Notes under the pieces: model-generated
Seen by the model: the letters and a program-made list of their open reading frames with translations, nothing else
Told to the model about the DNA's origin: nothing
Databases searched by the model: none
Part shown: positions 26,410 to 38,483 of the stretch, piece by piece
How the letters are laid out: each line of letters opens with the position of its first letter
Numbering within the stretch: position 1 is the first letter of the stretch
Translations under genes and position numbers: made by a program
Assembly (NCBI GenBank): GCA_021774445.1
Contig: JAJFJA010000042.1
Span: 62,001 to 126,000, forward strand
Direction of reading: 5' to 3'
From: Alphaproteobacteria bacterium
GTDB lineage: Bacteria; Pseudomonadota; Alphaproteobacteria; UBA6615
DNA: 64,000 bases

Positions 26410-27239
26410 GACTGGCGTTGTGCAACGAAGTGATCCGCGAGATGGCGTTCGCCCAGCAATGCGCGTTTGCGGCGGCGTTGGGGTATCAGGCGCTAGAGGT
26501 CGCACCGTTTACGTTGGCGGCCGACCCCTCAGCTCTCGACACAAAGCGCTGCGGCGAGTTGCGACGGGTTGCCGCTCAGGAGGGCATTGAGATTTGCGGC
26601 CTGCACTGGCTGCTCGTGGCGCCGGCGGGACTCAGCCTGAACGGTCCCGACGACGCGGCCCGCCAACGCACAATCGATGTCATGCGGCGCCTGATAGAGG
26701 TCTGCGCGGAACTTGGGGGGCAGTATTTGGTGCATGGCTCGCCGGCGCAGCGCACGGTCGCCGACGATGACGATGCGGGTCTCGCGTGGCAACGGGCGGT
26801 CGACAGCTTGCAGGCTGTTGCGGCCGATGCCGAGGCGGCCGGCGTGACCTATTGCGTCGAGCCGCTCGGTCCCGCCGAAACCAATTTCGTGAACCGAATC
26901 GAGGAAGCGGTTGCGCTGATCGAGGCGGTCGGAAGTTCGGCCTTCAAGACGATGATCGATACGAAAGCGGTGGCCGGCAGCGAGAGCGAGAGCGCGGAAG
27001 CCCTTATCGAGCTCTGGGTGCCGCGGGGGATGATCGCCCATGTCCAATTCAACGACGAGAATCGGCGCGGCCCGGGCCAGGGTGAGATGAAGTTCGGCGG
27101 TGTTATTCGCGCTCTCCGCAACACCGGCTATGACGGTGCCATCGCCATCGAGCCGTTCGACTACGTGCCGGACGGCGGCTCGGCGGCCGCGCGGGCGATC
27201 GGCTATGTCCAAGGGCTGCTAGAGGCAACGGAGGCATAG
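26406..27239 (+). CDS. sugar phosphate isomerase/epimerase-like TIM barrel
   Basis: About 277 residues of the AP_endonuc_2 / xylose-isomerase-like TIM-barrel superfamily, metal-dependent isomerases and epimerases. Seen: GYQALEVAPFTL (strand 1 glutamate), GLHWLLVAPAGLSLNG (strand 2 histidine), GGQYLVHGSPAQR, YCVEPLGPAETNFVNR (glutamate ligand), MIDTKAVAGSESES (aspartate), IAHVQFNDENRRGPGQGEMKF (histidine region) and IAIEPFDYVPDGG (terminal glutamate). GTG 26406 overlaps the preceding stop. Probably interconverts ketose or ketoacid forms of the TTT substrate. Confidence 0.8.
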   Translation: MRLALCNEVIREMAFAQQCAFAAALGYQALEVAPFTLAADPSALDTKRCGELRRVAAQEGIEICGLHWLLVAPAGLSLNGPDDAARQRTIDVMRRLIEVCAELGGQYLVHGSPAQRTVADDDDAGLAWQRAVDSLQAVAADAEAAGVTYCVEPLGPAETNFVNRIEEAVALIEAVGSSAFKTMIDTKAVAGSESESAEALIELWVPRGMIAHVQFNDENRRGPGQGEMKFGGVIRALRNTGYDGAIAIEPFDYVPDGGSAAARAIGYVQGLLEATEA

Positions 27240-27242
27240 CTC

Positions 27243-28661
27243 ATGAGCGCGCCAATGCTCAATGTCCGCGAGGTCCAGCTCTTCGAGCGGCCGGTGGCGC
27301 TGCGCCTACCCTTTCGATTCGGTGTCGCGACGCTGCGGGAGGCCAGGGAAGCCGTTATCCGCGTGAGGATCGAGACGACCGCGGGCGACGACGCCTGGGG
27401 AAGCGCTGCCGAATTGCTGGCACCGAAGTGGTTCGACAAGAATATGGCGCTTTCCAACGAGGAGAATATGGAGCAACTGCGCCGGTCGCTCCGCAGCGCT
27501 TGTACCCTCTACAAACAGGCGGACAGTGCGACGGCCTTCGGCCTGTTCGCGAGCCAATATGAGGCGCAGATCGGGTTCTGCGCGGAACAGAATCTCAACA
27601 GCCTAATCGCGTGTTATGGCCCCGCCCTGCTTGATCGGGCCGTGCTGGACGGGCTGTGCCGCCTCACGGGCACTTCTTTCTACGAAGCCATCCAGCGCAA
27701 TTTGGTGGGTCTGAAGCAAACGTCCTTCGCCAAGGTCGCGAACGACTTTGATTTCGGCGCATTCCTGACGTCTCTGACGCCCAGACGGCGTATTCAAGCG
27801 CGGCATACCGTCGGATTGGTGGACCCCATCACGGCCGCCGATCAGAGCGCGGACGAGCGGGTCAATGACGGCTTGCCGGAGACCTTGGAAGAAGTGATCG
27901 AGGCCTATGGGCATCGCACCTTCAAGATCAAGGTTTCGGGCGACATCGAGGCCGACCTCCAACGCTTGACCGCGATTGGCGCGGTTCTCGACCGAATGGC
28001 AGGCGACTACAAGGTCAGCCTCGATGGCAACGAGCAATATGACAGCGTCGGTGAAGTGCTCGCCCTCTGGCAGGCGATGGCCGAGGCACCGGCATTGTCC
28101 GACTTCAGGGCCGCAATCCTGTATATCGAGCAGCCGATCAAACGACATGCCGCGGCAACCGCAGATATGCGTCCTCTAGCGGCGCACCGACCGGTGATTA
28201 TCGACGAATCCGATGCCCATTTCGATGCCTTTCCGAAGGCGCGCACGCTCGGTTACACGGGTGTTTCAAGCAAGACCTGCAAGGGCATCTACCGTTCACT
28301 CGTCAATCTTGCGCGCTGCCGGGCATGGACCGCCGAAGATGGCGGAGCCTATTTTCTCTCGGGCGAAGATTTGACGACTCAGCCGGGCGTCTCCGTGCAG
28401 CAGGACCTGGCGTTGGTATCATTGCTCGGCCTGACCCATGTGGAGCGCAACGGGCATCATTACGTGCGCGGCATGACCGGCTGCTCGGCCGCCGAACAAG
28501 CGGCATTCCTGGCAGGCCATCCGGACCTTTACCGACAACTGGGCGACACGGTGGCCTTGCGGATCGAAAACGGGGAACTGCAGATCGGATCACTGGCCTG
28601 CAAAGGTTTCGCGATCGCAGCCGAACCGGATTGGTCGTCGCTGCAGGAGATGGCCGGGTAG
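27243..28661 (+). CDS. enolase-superfamily enzyme (mandelate racemase/muconate lactonizing-like), long form
   Basis: A 472-residue member of the enolase superfamily, which abstracts a proton next to a carboxylate. The barrel shows FKIKV (K228, K230), metal ligands D261 in SLDGNEQY, E296 in LYIEQPIKR and D321 in VIIDESDAH, and K344 in GVSSKTCKG, i.e. the lysine pair of the MLE/epimerase subgroup. It is about 80 residues longer than usual; the extra length is in the N-terminal half (about residues 60-170). Four bases separate it from the isomerase gene. It may be a dehydratase or epimerase of an acid sugar. Confidence 0.8.
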   Translation: MSAPMLNVREVQLFERPVALRLPFRFGVATLREAREAVIRVRIETTAGDDAWGSAAELLAPKWFDKNMALSNEENMEQLRRSLRSACTLYKQADSATAFGLFASQYEAQIGFCAEQNLNSLIACYGPALLDRAVLDGLCRLTGTSFYEAIQRNLVGLKQTSFAKVANDFDFGAFLTSLTPRRRIQARHTVGLVDPITAADQSADERVNDGLPETLEEVIEAYGHRTFKIKVSGDIEADLQRLTAIGAVLDRMAGDYKVSLDGNEQYDSVGEVLALWQAMAEAPALSDFRAAILYIEQPIKRHAAATADMRPLAAHRPVIIDESDAHFDAFPKARTLGYTGVSSKTCKGIYRSLVNLARCRAWTAEDGGAYFLSGEDLTTQPGVSVQQDLALVSLLGLTHVERNGHHYVRGMTGCSAAEQAAFLAGHPDLYRQLGDTVALRIENGELQIGSLACKGFAIAAEPDWSSLQEMAG

Positions 28662-28674
28662 GCGCCGGCGCGGC

Positions 28675-29826
28675 CTAATCAGCCAAGGTCGGCACGTCGA
28701 TCCAGCGGCGCTCTTGCCAACTCAATGCGGCGGCTTCCGCCAGTTGCACGCCCTTGACGCCTTCGGCGAGGGAGTAGTCGTAGGGGCCGTCTTCGGCGAC
28801 ATGGCGCAGAAACATTTCCCATTGGGCCTTGAAGCCATTGTCATAGTCACGGTTCTCGGGAACCAATTGCCAATCGGTCCGAAAATCGTGGGTTTGTCGC
28901 TCGTCCGGGTTCCAGACCGGGCGTGGCGTATTAACCCGCGCCTGGGTGTAACAATCGCTGAGGCCGGCAACCGCCGACCCCAACGTCCCGTCAACTTGGA
29001 ACGTGACCAGATCGTCGCGACGGACGCGGGTGCACCAGGAAAAGGCAATCTGCACGAGGACGCCATCGTCGCATTCGAGCAAGGCATAGGCGGCATCGTC
29101 GGCATCCGCCCGGTAGGCATGGCCGGCCTCATCGACACGCTGGGGAATGTGGGTCGTGCCGTAACAGGAGACACTGCGAACCGGGGCGATGACATTGTCC
29201 ACGACATAGCGCCAATGGGGCATCATATCGAGGATGATGCCGCCGCCGTCGCCACACCGGTAGTTCCAACTGGGCCGCTGGGCGGCTTGCCAATCTCCTT
29301 CGAAGACCCAGTAGCCGAAATCGATCTTGGCGCTGAGGATGCGACCGAAAAAACCGGAATCGCGCAGCATCCGCAGCTTCAGCAAGCCAGGCAGGAAGAG
29401 CTTGTCGTGGACCACACCGCTCTTGATGCCGGCGTCCCGCGCCAAGCGGACGAGTTCGCGCGCGTCCTCAGCGTTCGCCGCGACCGGCTTTTCGCAATAG
29501 ACATGCTTGCCAGCGGCGATCGCGCGCGCAATTAGTTCGGCGCGCATCTGAGTCGTGGCGGCGTCAAAAAAAATCTCCGCATCCGGCCGGGCCAGCGCGG
29601 CGTCGATGTCCGTGCCCCAATCGGCGATATCGTGCTGGTTCGCAAGGTGCTCAAGCTTTGCCGCGTTACGGCCGACGAGGATCGGTTTTGGGATTAGGCG
29701 CTGTCCGCCGGACAGGACGACGCCACCCTGATCCCGGATAGCGAGCACCGAACGGATCAGATGCTGATTGAGCCCCATCCGACCGGTCGCGCCGTGCATG
29801 ATGATGCCAATTTGCCTAGCCGCCAT
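28675..29826 (-). CDS. Gfo/Idh/MocA-family oxidoreductase (second copy)
   Basis: A 383-residue dehydrogenase beginning MAARQIGIIMHGATGRMGLNQHL, a slightly unusual Rossmann loop GATGRMG. The EKP motif is VYCEKPVAANAEDARELV and the substrate-side motif is GGIILDMMPHWRYVVDNV. I start at 29826, with GAGGA upstream; a start at 29835 would leave almost no spacing. It is convergent with the TTT operon but shares the palindrome and TetR neighbour on its other side. The two Gfo/Idh proteins differ strongly, suggesting two different oxidation steps. Confidence 0.87.
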   Translation of the reverse strand: MAARQIGIIMHGATGRMGLNQHLIRSVLAIRDQGGVVLSGGQRLIPKPILVGRNAAKLEHLANQHDIADWGTDIDAALARPDAEIFFDAATTQMRAELIARAIAAGKHVYCEKPVAANAEDARELVRLARDAGIKSGVVHDKLFLPGLLKLRMLRDSGFFGRILSAKIDFGYWVFEGDWQAAQRPSWNYRCGDGGGIILDMMPHWRYVVDNVIAPVRSVSCYGTTHIPQRVDEAGHAYRADADDAAYALLECDDGVLVQIAFSWCTRVRRDDLVTFQVDGTLGSAVAGLSDCYTQARVNTPRPVWNPDERQTHDFRTDWQLVPENRDYDNGFKAQWEMFLRHVAEDGPYDYSLAEGVKGVQLAEAAALSWQERRWIDVPTLAD

Positions 29827-29853
29827 AGACCACATTCCTCGGTCGGTTTTTTC

Positions 29854-29908
29854 AAAGTACTTTACCAATTTAGGTGTTTCAACTATTTAGTTGAAACACC
29901 TAAATTGG
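29854..29908 (-). promoter_or_regulatory. promoter of the second Gfo/Idh gene overlapped by a perfect 44-bp palindrome
   Basis: Bases 29865-29908 form a perfect inverted repeat with 21-base arms and a TT centre; its core is TTTCAACTA-TT-TAGTTGAAA. Read on the minus strand, TTGAAA (29882-29877), 17 bases, then TACTTT (29859-29854) make a good sigma-70 promoter for the dehydrogenase, with the -35 inside the palindrome. A second 10-bp palindrome AAAGTACTTT (29854-29863) covers the -10. The divergent TetR gene at 30011 is the natural binder. Confidence 0.7.
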
Positions 29909-30010
29909 AGATCCCCGAAAGGGCCCAGTCAGAACCCGTCGATAACATATTCGTTGCAGGTGATATCAATCGATGGCTTACCTAACGCGGGGATAATCTA
30001 GGATCGAGTG

Positions 30011-30646
30011 ATGAAAAGACAGCCTGTCGCACGACGCGACCCGGAAAATTCACGGCGGCGGCTGTTGGACGCGGCGCGCGACGTGTTCTCGAAAAACGGC
30101 CTTGGCGGCGCCCGCGTGGACGAGATAGCGGCGCTATCCGGAGTCAACAAACAGCTTGTCTATTACCATTTCGGCAACAAGAAGGATCTCTACCTGGCCG
30201 TCCTGGAGGAAACGTACCAGGAAATCCGAGTACAGGAGCGGCAGCTCGACCTGGCCCATCTGGGGCCAATCGAGGCGATGGAAAAACTCATCGAATTCAC
30301 CTTCGATTATTTCGAGAAGAACCCTCATTTCGTGCCCTTGTTAGGGGACGAGAACCTGCACAAGGCGCGCCATCTGGAAAGCTCGACGGTGATCAGGGAG
30401 TTGCACTCCCCACTGATCGAGATGGTCAAGACGACGCTGGAACGCGGCGTGGCCATCGGCGTCTTCCGCAGCGGCCTGGATCCCGTACAGGTCTATATCT
30501 CGCTGGCCGGGCTCGGCTTCTTTTACTATTCGAACATCCACACACTATCGGTGATCTTCGGGCGGGACCTGAAAGGGAAAGCGGCCGTGGAGGAACGACG
30601 TGCTCATGTGATCGAGTTCGCGCTCAGCGCCCTACGGCCAGGCTAG
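30011..30646 (+). CDS. TetR/AcrR-family regulator
   Basis: A 211-residue repressor with the N-terminal HTH (RRRLLDAARDVFSKNGLGG, then VDEIAALSGVNKQLVYYHFGNKKDLYLAVL) and a helical ligand domain. The C-terminal part (FFYYSNIHTLSVIFGRDLKG) resembles the RutR/YcdC type. AGGA stands 7 bases before the ATG at 30011. It is divergent from the second Gfo/Idh gene with the 44-bp palindrome between them, so I infer that it controls that gene, itself and the TTT operon. Confidence 0.88.
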   Translation: MKRQPVARRDPENSRRRLLDAARDVFSKNGLGGARVDEIAALSGVNKQLVYYHFGNKKDLYLAVLEETYQEIRVQERQLDLAHLGPIEAMEKLIEFTFDYFEKNPHFVPLLGDENLHKARHLESSTVIRELHSPLIEMVKTTLERGVAIGVFRSGLDPVQVYISLAGLGFFYYSNIHTLSVIFGRDLKGKAAVEERRAHVIEFALSALRPG

Positions 30647-31548
30647 GGCTGGTTTCCCGCGGTGATCTCTTCGGCATAGTCGGCCAATCGGTTGGCATCC
30701 AGCCTCTGGATGTCGTCGAGCGGGGCGACCCCCGAGCGGCAATGGTCGGTCGCGAAGATACCGGAGCGCCGGCGCAGCAATTTGAAGAAGCGAATGCTGA
30801 CATCGATATGTTGATTGGCGAAAGCCAGGATGGGCAGCAGCGCTTCGAAACGGGCGCGCGCGCCGGCCACATCGCCGTTCTGATAAAGCCGGTGTATGGC
30901 GACATATGAACGCTCCAACTCCGTCGGCATAAAGGCATGAACGCCTCGGGCCAAAGCATCCATCATCTGCGAAACCGCCCAGCCGCCACTGACATGGAGC
31001 CGACCCTCGGTCGCGCGCAGAACGGCCGAGTATTTCGGGCCGGCGGGCACCGTCTCGATCTTCAGACAGCTGAACTGAGGTATCTCCTCGAACAGCGCGG
31101 CGATATCGGACAAGGTCAGGCCCGGCCCATGCCAATCCAGATCCTGGATCATGAGCATGTCGGGGCCGGCATCCGCCACCGCGTGCAAATCGGCGCCCGG
31201 GCTCGAGCCGGCAGGCACTTGGCACAACACGCCGTCAACCCCCAGTTGCCGGGCGAGGGTGGCACGCCTCAGCCGCCGCGCCTGCTCGTCCGCCGTGACG
31301 CTGACGATCAGCGGTAGGCGGCCGGCGTTCCGATCGAGTACGGTCTCCGCTGCCAAGCGCCACTCATTCTCGTTAAGACTTTGGCCCTCGCCGGCCACGG
31401 CCAGCAGCAACATACCGGCACATCCGGACTCGTAGACGTGGTCGACGAGGCGCCGCAAGCTGGCGACGTCGATGGCGCCGTCGGTTAAAAAAGGCGTGTT
31501 GAGGCTAGGGACGATACCGCGAAGCCCAACCGGGCATGAATCGTTCAT
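30643..31548 (-). CDS. DapA/NanA-family aldolase or dehydratase, tyrosine-variant
   Basis: A 301-residue class I aldolase-family protein. It keeps GIVPSLNTPFLTDGAIDVASLRRLVDHV at the start, a modified GMLLLAVAGEGQSLNENEW motif, and the Schiff-base lysine in SCLKIETVPAGPKYSAVL. The catalytic tyrosine of the usual YN(V/I)P motif is replaced: the segment reads MIQDLDWHG, giving Gln-Asp. Such Q-D members exist in the family and probably dehydrate or cleave 2-keto-3-deoxy acids by a changed proton relay. Its 3' end overlaps the TetR gene end by 4 bases; it is divergent from the second DapA-type gene. Confidence 0.8.
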   Translation of the reverse strand: MNDSCPVGLRGIVPSLNTPFLTDGAIDVASLRRLVDHVYESGCAGMLLLAVAGEGQSLNENEWRLAAETVLDRNAGRLPLIVSVTADEQARRLRRATLARQLGVDGVLCQVPAGSSPGADLHAVADAGPDMLMIQDLDWHGPGLTLSDIAALFEEIPQFSCLKIETVPAGPKYSAVLRATEGRLHVSGGWAVSQMMDALARGVHAFMPTELERSYVAIHRLYQNGDVAGARARFEALLPILAFANQHIDVSIRFFKLLRRRSGIFATDHCRSGVAPLDDIQRLDANRLADYAEEITAGNQP

Positions 31549-31568
31549 GAAACCGTTTGTTCGATCAG

Positions 31569-31578
31569 TGATATATCA
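31569..31578. promoter_or_regulatory. palindrome TGATATATCA between divergent DapA-type genes
   Basis: The only 54 bases between two divergent aldolase genes contain this perfect 10-bp palindrome. Its position and AT-rich centre fit a GntR-FCD operator; the GntR gene at 33421 in the same cluster is a candidate regulator. Confidence 0.4.
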
Positions 31579-31602
31579 GTAGCATACCGGTCAACATGGA
31601 TC

Positions 31603-32502
31603 ATGATTATGACTTTTGCCAACGAAAACAACGGCAGGCATCTGCTCGCGGCGGCGCTGACGCCGCTCACGACGGACGGCCACTGCGACCCTGACCGCTT
31701 GGCGGCCCATTGCCGCGACTTGCTCGGCCGCGGCTGTGAAGGCGTGTTGCTGTTCGGGACCTCCGGCGAAGGCGCCAGTTTCTCCGTCTCGGAAAAGCTG
31801 GCGGCGTTAGGCAAGGTTATCGAGGCCGGTGTCAGTCCCGACCGGCTGTTGCTCGGCCTCTTGGGTAGTGCCGTGCCGGATCTGGTGACGCTGGCGCGTG
31901 GGGCGCATGAGGCGCGCTGCGCCGGCGTGCTCATGCTGCCGCCATTCTTCTTTCGCGACGTCAGCCAGGATGGACTATTCGAAAGCTTCCGAAACGTCAT
32001 CGAGCAGAGCCCGGTCGGTTTGCGCTTCTATCTGTATAATTTCTCGGCGATGTGCGGCTCCGAGCTCAGTCCCGACTTGATTGCCCGACTTTGTACATCC
32101 TTTCCCGATGTCATCGCCGGGATCAAGGACAGTGCCGGGAACTGGGCCTACACGGCGACGATCCTCGAGCGCTTCCCCGCCTTGGAGATCTATTTGGGCC
32201 ATGAGCCGCATATCGCGAAGGCTCTGGCGCTGGGCGCCCGGGGGGCGATCTGCGGCATGGCGAATGTCATCCCGGAACGCTTGCTCGACCTGTGGGACTC
32301 CGCGCCCGGGCTGACACCGCGGATCCAAGGGGTGGCCGATTTCTATGACAGCGTGCCCTTCATTCCAGCGACCAAAGCGGCACTGGCAGCACTGCGGGGC
32401 GACCCGGAATGGCGCCATGTGCGTGCCCCGCTTTCGATCCAGACCGGCGACGTGGTCGCCAGCCTTGCCGAGGCCTATCGCCGCGTCGGCGATGATCCGT
32501 GA
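31603..32502 (+). CDS. DapA/NanA-family aldolase or dehydratase, canonical motif
   Basis: A 299-residue protein with the canonical family residues: LLFGTSGEGASFSVSEK (GTTGE-like motif), LYNFSAMCG with the catalytic tyrosine, and VIAGIKDSAGNW with the Schiff-base lysine. An alternative start is the ATG at 31609. The absence of lysine-biosynthesis genes and the catabolic setting suggest action on a 2-keto-3-deoxy sugar acid or a related keto acid rather than dihydrodipicolinate. Its stop overlaps the PhyH gene (GTGA). Confidence 0.85.
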   Translation: MIMTFANENNGRHLLAAALTPLTTDGHCDPDRLAAHCRDLLGRGCEGVLLFGTSGEGASFSVSEKLAALGKVIEAGVSPDRLLLGLLGSAVPDLVTLARGAHEARCAGVLMLPPFFFRDVSQDGLFESFRNVIEQSPVGLRFYLYNFSAMCGSELSPDLIARLCTSFPDVIAGIKDSAGNWAYTATILERFPALEIYLGHEPHIAKALALGARGAICGMANVIPERLLDLWDSAPGLTPRIQGVADFYDSVPFIPATKAALAALRGDPEWRHVRAPLSIQTGDVVASLAEAYRRVGDDP

Positions 32503-33410
32503 CGGAAGCGATGTCAGATCTGGTGGTGCGTGGCCAACCAGTACCGGCGGCGCTGGTCGGGCCGCTGAAAGACGGCGGAGCGAACCGCGACGGCGCCGCG
32601 ATGCGCCGTGCTCTCGAGGAGGACGGTTATCTCTTGCTACGCGGGCTGATAGAGCCGGATCAAGTGCTGGCCGCGCGGGCGGCGGTCCTGGAGCGGCTGG
32701 CGGATGTGGGAGAGATCCGCACGCCGGCACGAGACGGGATCGCCAGCGGCGGCAGCGTGAGGACCGAACGCGCCGGCGATCTCAACGCGTTCTGGCGTTC
32801 AGTCAGTGAGGAGCCGCGGCTGCGGGCGGTGAGTCATGGCCCGTTATTAGGCGCCGTGATGGCCGATATATTTGGCCAAGCCGCGCGGCCGTTCGACTTC
32901 ATCTGGCTGCGCCCAACCGCGCCCGGCCGGGCCAGTCCATTGCATTTCGATCATGTCTACATGAACCGTGGATCGGAGAATGTCCGCACCGCCTGGCTGC
33001 CGCTCGGGCCGGTGCGCGCGGCGGACGGGCCGCTGATTATTGTCGAAGGTTCGCATCGGTTCGACGACCTCATCGACCACTATCGCGGGATCGACGTAGA
33101 CGCGGATCGGGTTTCAGGTTCGCTCGCCGAAGATGCCCTGACGTTGGCGCGGGCGCGTGGTGCGCGGCTGTTGACCACCGACTTCGAACCCGGCGACGTG
33201 CTGCTGTTCGGAATGTTCACGCTGCATGGCTCGGCCGACAACGTGTCGCCCTTGGGGCGGGTGCGGCTATCTTGCGACGTACGCTATCAGCCGGCAGACG
33301 AGGCGCGGGACGAACGCTGGTTCGGCAATCCGCCGCTGGGCCATGGCGGCAAAAGCTATGGCGGATTGAATGCCGCCCAGCCCTTGACCGTGGCACCGGC
33401 GGCGCGGTGA
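32499..33410 (+). CDS. phytanoyl-CoA dioxygenase family (PhyH) Fe(II)/2-oxoglutarate enzyme
   Basis: A 303-residue double-stranded beta-helix dioxygenase. The iron triad is visible: H149-x-D151 in LHFDHVYMNRG and H243 in TLHGSADN; R256 in GRVRLSCDVRYQPAD is the likely 2-oxoglutarate contact. The N-terminal ALEEDGYLLLRGLIEPDQV is typical of PhyH. Such enzymes hydroxylate or demethylate small molecules. GTG 32499 overlaps the aldolase stop, and a GntR gene follows 10 bases later, so the three are one operon. Confidence 0.85.
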   Translation: MTEAMSDLVVRGQPVPAALVGPLKDGGANRDGAAMRRALEEDGYLLLRGLIEPDQVLAARAAVLERLADVGEIRTPARDGIASGGSVRTERAGDLNAFWRSVSEEPRLRAVSHGPLLGAVMADIFGQAARPFDFIWLRPTAPGRASPLHFDHVYMNRGSENVRTAWLPLGPVRAADGPLIIVEGSHRFDDLIDHYRGIDVDADRVSGSLAEDALTLARARGARLLTTDFEPGDVLLFGMFTLHGSADNVSPLGRVRLSCDVRYQPADEARDERWFGNPPLGHGGKSYGGLNAAQPLTVAPAAR

Positions 33411-33420
33411 TTTCGCGACC

Positions 33421-34071
33421 ATGCCGCAGCGCGTAAAACTTAGTCACGTCGCCTATGACCGTTTTAAGGAGCGGCTATTTCAGCACGACATGCATCCGGG
33501 CCAATTCTTCTCGCAACGGGAGATGGTGCAACTGACGGGCGTGCCGTTGGCACCGATGCGCGAAGCCTTACAGAAATTGGAGAGCGAAGGCCTGGTCCAC
33601 ATCATCCCGCAGCGTGGGATTCGGGTCACGGACGCCAATCTGAGACTGCTACGAAACACTTTCCAATTGCGGCGCATCATTGAGCAAGAGGGCGTGCGCA
33701 ACTTCGTCGAATCGGCAGAGGACACGGAAATCGATGCGCTCGAGGCGGCGCATCTGGAGATTGTGGCGCGGTCACGAAACGATGTGGACGACAACTTGCT
33801 GGAAGACGCGCAGCGCGTGGACTGGCAAATGCACGACACGATGATCAACGGGATCGGCAACGACCTAATCTCGGAGATTCATCGCGTGAATAGCGACCGT
33901 ATCCGGCTGATCCGGCTGGATCATGGGTTGATCACAAGGTCTTCGCTGGCGAAAACGATGGATGAACATCTCGCGATCTTGCGCGCTTGCAAGATGCGCG
34001 ACGCTGCTGCCGCGATGCACGCGGCAGAATTACACATCTCTATGGCCATGCATCGCGCCATGGGGGTGTAG
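33421..34071 (+). CDS. GntR-family regulator, FCD subgroup
   Basis: A 216-residue regulator. The winged helix spans about residues 10-75 (FFSQREMVQLTGVPLAPMREALQKLESEGLVHIIPQRGIRV, condensed) and the FCD domain follows with LRRIIEQEGVRNFVE and the histidine-bearing DWQMHDTMING and TMDEHLAIL. The HTH is slightly atypical, with VPLAPMREAL instead of VSRTPVREAL. Last gene of the aldolase-PhyH unit; probably senses a pathway acid. Confidence 0.85.
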   Translation: MPQRVKLSHVAYDRFKERLFQHDMHPGQFFSQREMVQLTGVPLAPMREALQKLESEGLVHIIPQRGIRVTDANLRLLRNTFQLRRIIEQEGVRNFVESAEDTEIDALEAAHLEIVARSRNDVDDNLLEDAQRVDWQMHDTMINGIGNDLISEIHRVNSDRIRLIRLDHGLITRSSLAKTMDEHLAILRACKMRDAAAAMHAAELHISMAMHRAMGV

Positions 34072-34193
34072 ACCATCCGACGACCGGCGAATCGATTGCC
34101 GGCGGGGGGGCGTTTGCCTGTGCAGGCTGAGCTTGACCGCGTCCGGGGGAACCCCTAGGCAGGTAGGCCGTCTTTCCCAAACGCGAGTGCCAG

Positions 34194-37772
<3,579 letters not shown>

Positions 37773-37807
37773 AACCTGGATCAAAGCCGCGGAGGCACCT
37801 ATTGTGA

Positions 37808-38401
37808 GTGTTTCGTGCCCATGCGTGGGCATGCTCCCAAGTCGAGGGACGACCCCTGAGTAGCGACGACTTTACCGCCGCCGAACGTGACCGGTTCCAT
37901 AACCTTTTGAAGTTGGCGGCCGAGAGCCCCTTCGAGGGGGAACGCGCGAATGCCCTCGCCGCGGCGGAGCGGCTTGCCAAACGCCATGGCATGTCACTCG
38001 ACGAAGCCGCGGGCGGCGGCGTGGTGGGTAAGCTCACCGCCAAGGAGGAGGCGGAGGCACGGGAGGCGTATGAGTTTCTGCGCGCCATGGCGGTTTCGGA
38101 CTATCAGGTTCAGATCGACAAGGCGCGGCGTGAGGCGGCGATCAAAGCGGCTATGGACCGGGGCCTCGACGCGGCGGAGCGGGAGGCCGCGAAGCGCCGG
38201 GTTTCCCATCGCATGCCGCGGGCGAACGGGCGGGGGCGGAATCGGCTCAGCCATGCGCGGGTGCTGCTCGCCGAGACCTCCCTGCCCCTGCAGGAGGTCG
38301 CCAGCATCACCGGCCTAGACATGTACACCGTGGTCGGGCTCAAGCTGAAAATGCGCCTGCCGGAAGGATATGTGCATCCGCGACGGCGCAAACGTGGTTA
38401 A
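37808..38401 (+). CDS. DUF2786-like protein with C-terminal helix-turn-helix-like region
   Basis: A 197-residue soluble protein. Residues about 25-70 (FHNLLKLAAESPFEGERANALAAAERLAKRHGMSLDEA condensed) match the DUF2786 pattern of two helices found in small cytoplasmic proteins. The middle is a charged helix; residues 150-190 (HARVLLAETSLPLQEVASITGLDMYTVVGLKLKMRLP) look like a helix-turn-helix. The start is uncertain: the GTG at 37808 is used, with GGAGG 12 bases upstream; the first 17 residues may not be translated. Function unknown, DNA binding possible. Confidence 0.6.
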   Translation: MFRAHAWACSQVEGRPLSSDDFTAAERDRFHNLLKLAAESPFEGERANALAAAERLAKRHGMSLDEAAGGGVVGKLTAKEEAEAREAYEFLRAMAVSDYQVQIDKARREAAIKAAMDRGLDAAEREAAKRRVSHRMPRANGRGRNRLSHARVLLAETSLPLQEVASITGLDMYTVVGLKLKMRLPEGYVHPRRRKRG

Positions 38402-38483
38402 CGGGATGTAAAGCCCTGCGGCGTTAGGCTCGCCCGGCATGATCGATTTCGATCGTGCGAGCCACGGAGTGCGACGCCAAGGG

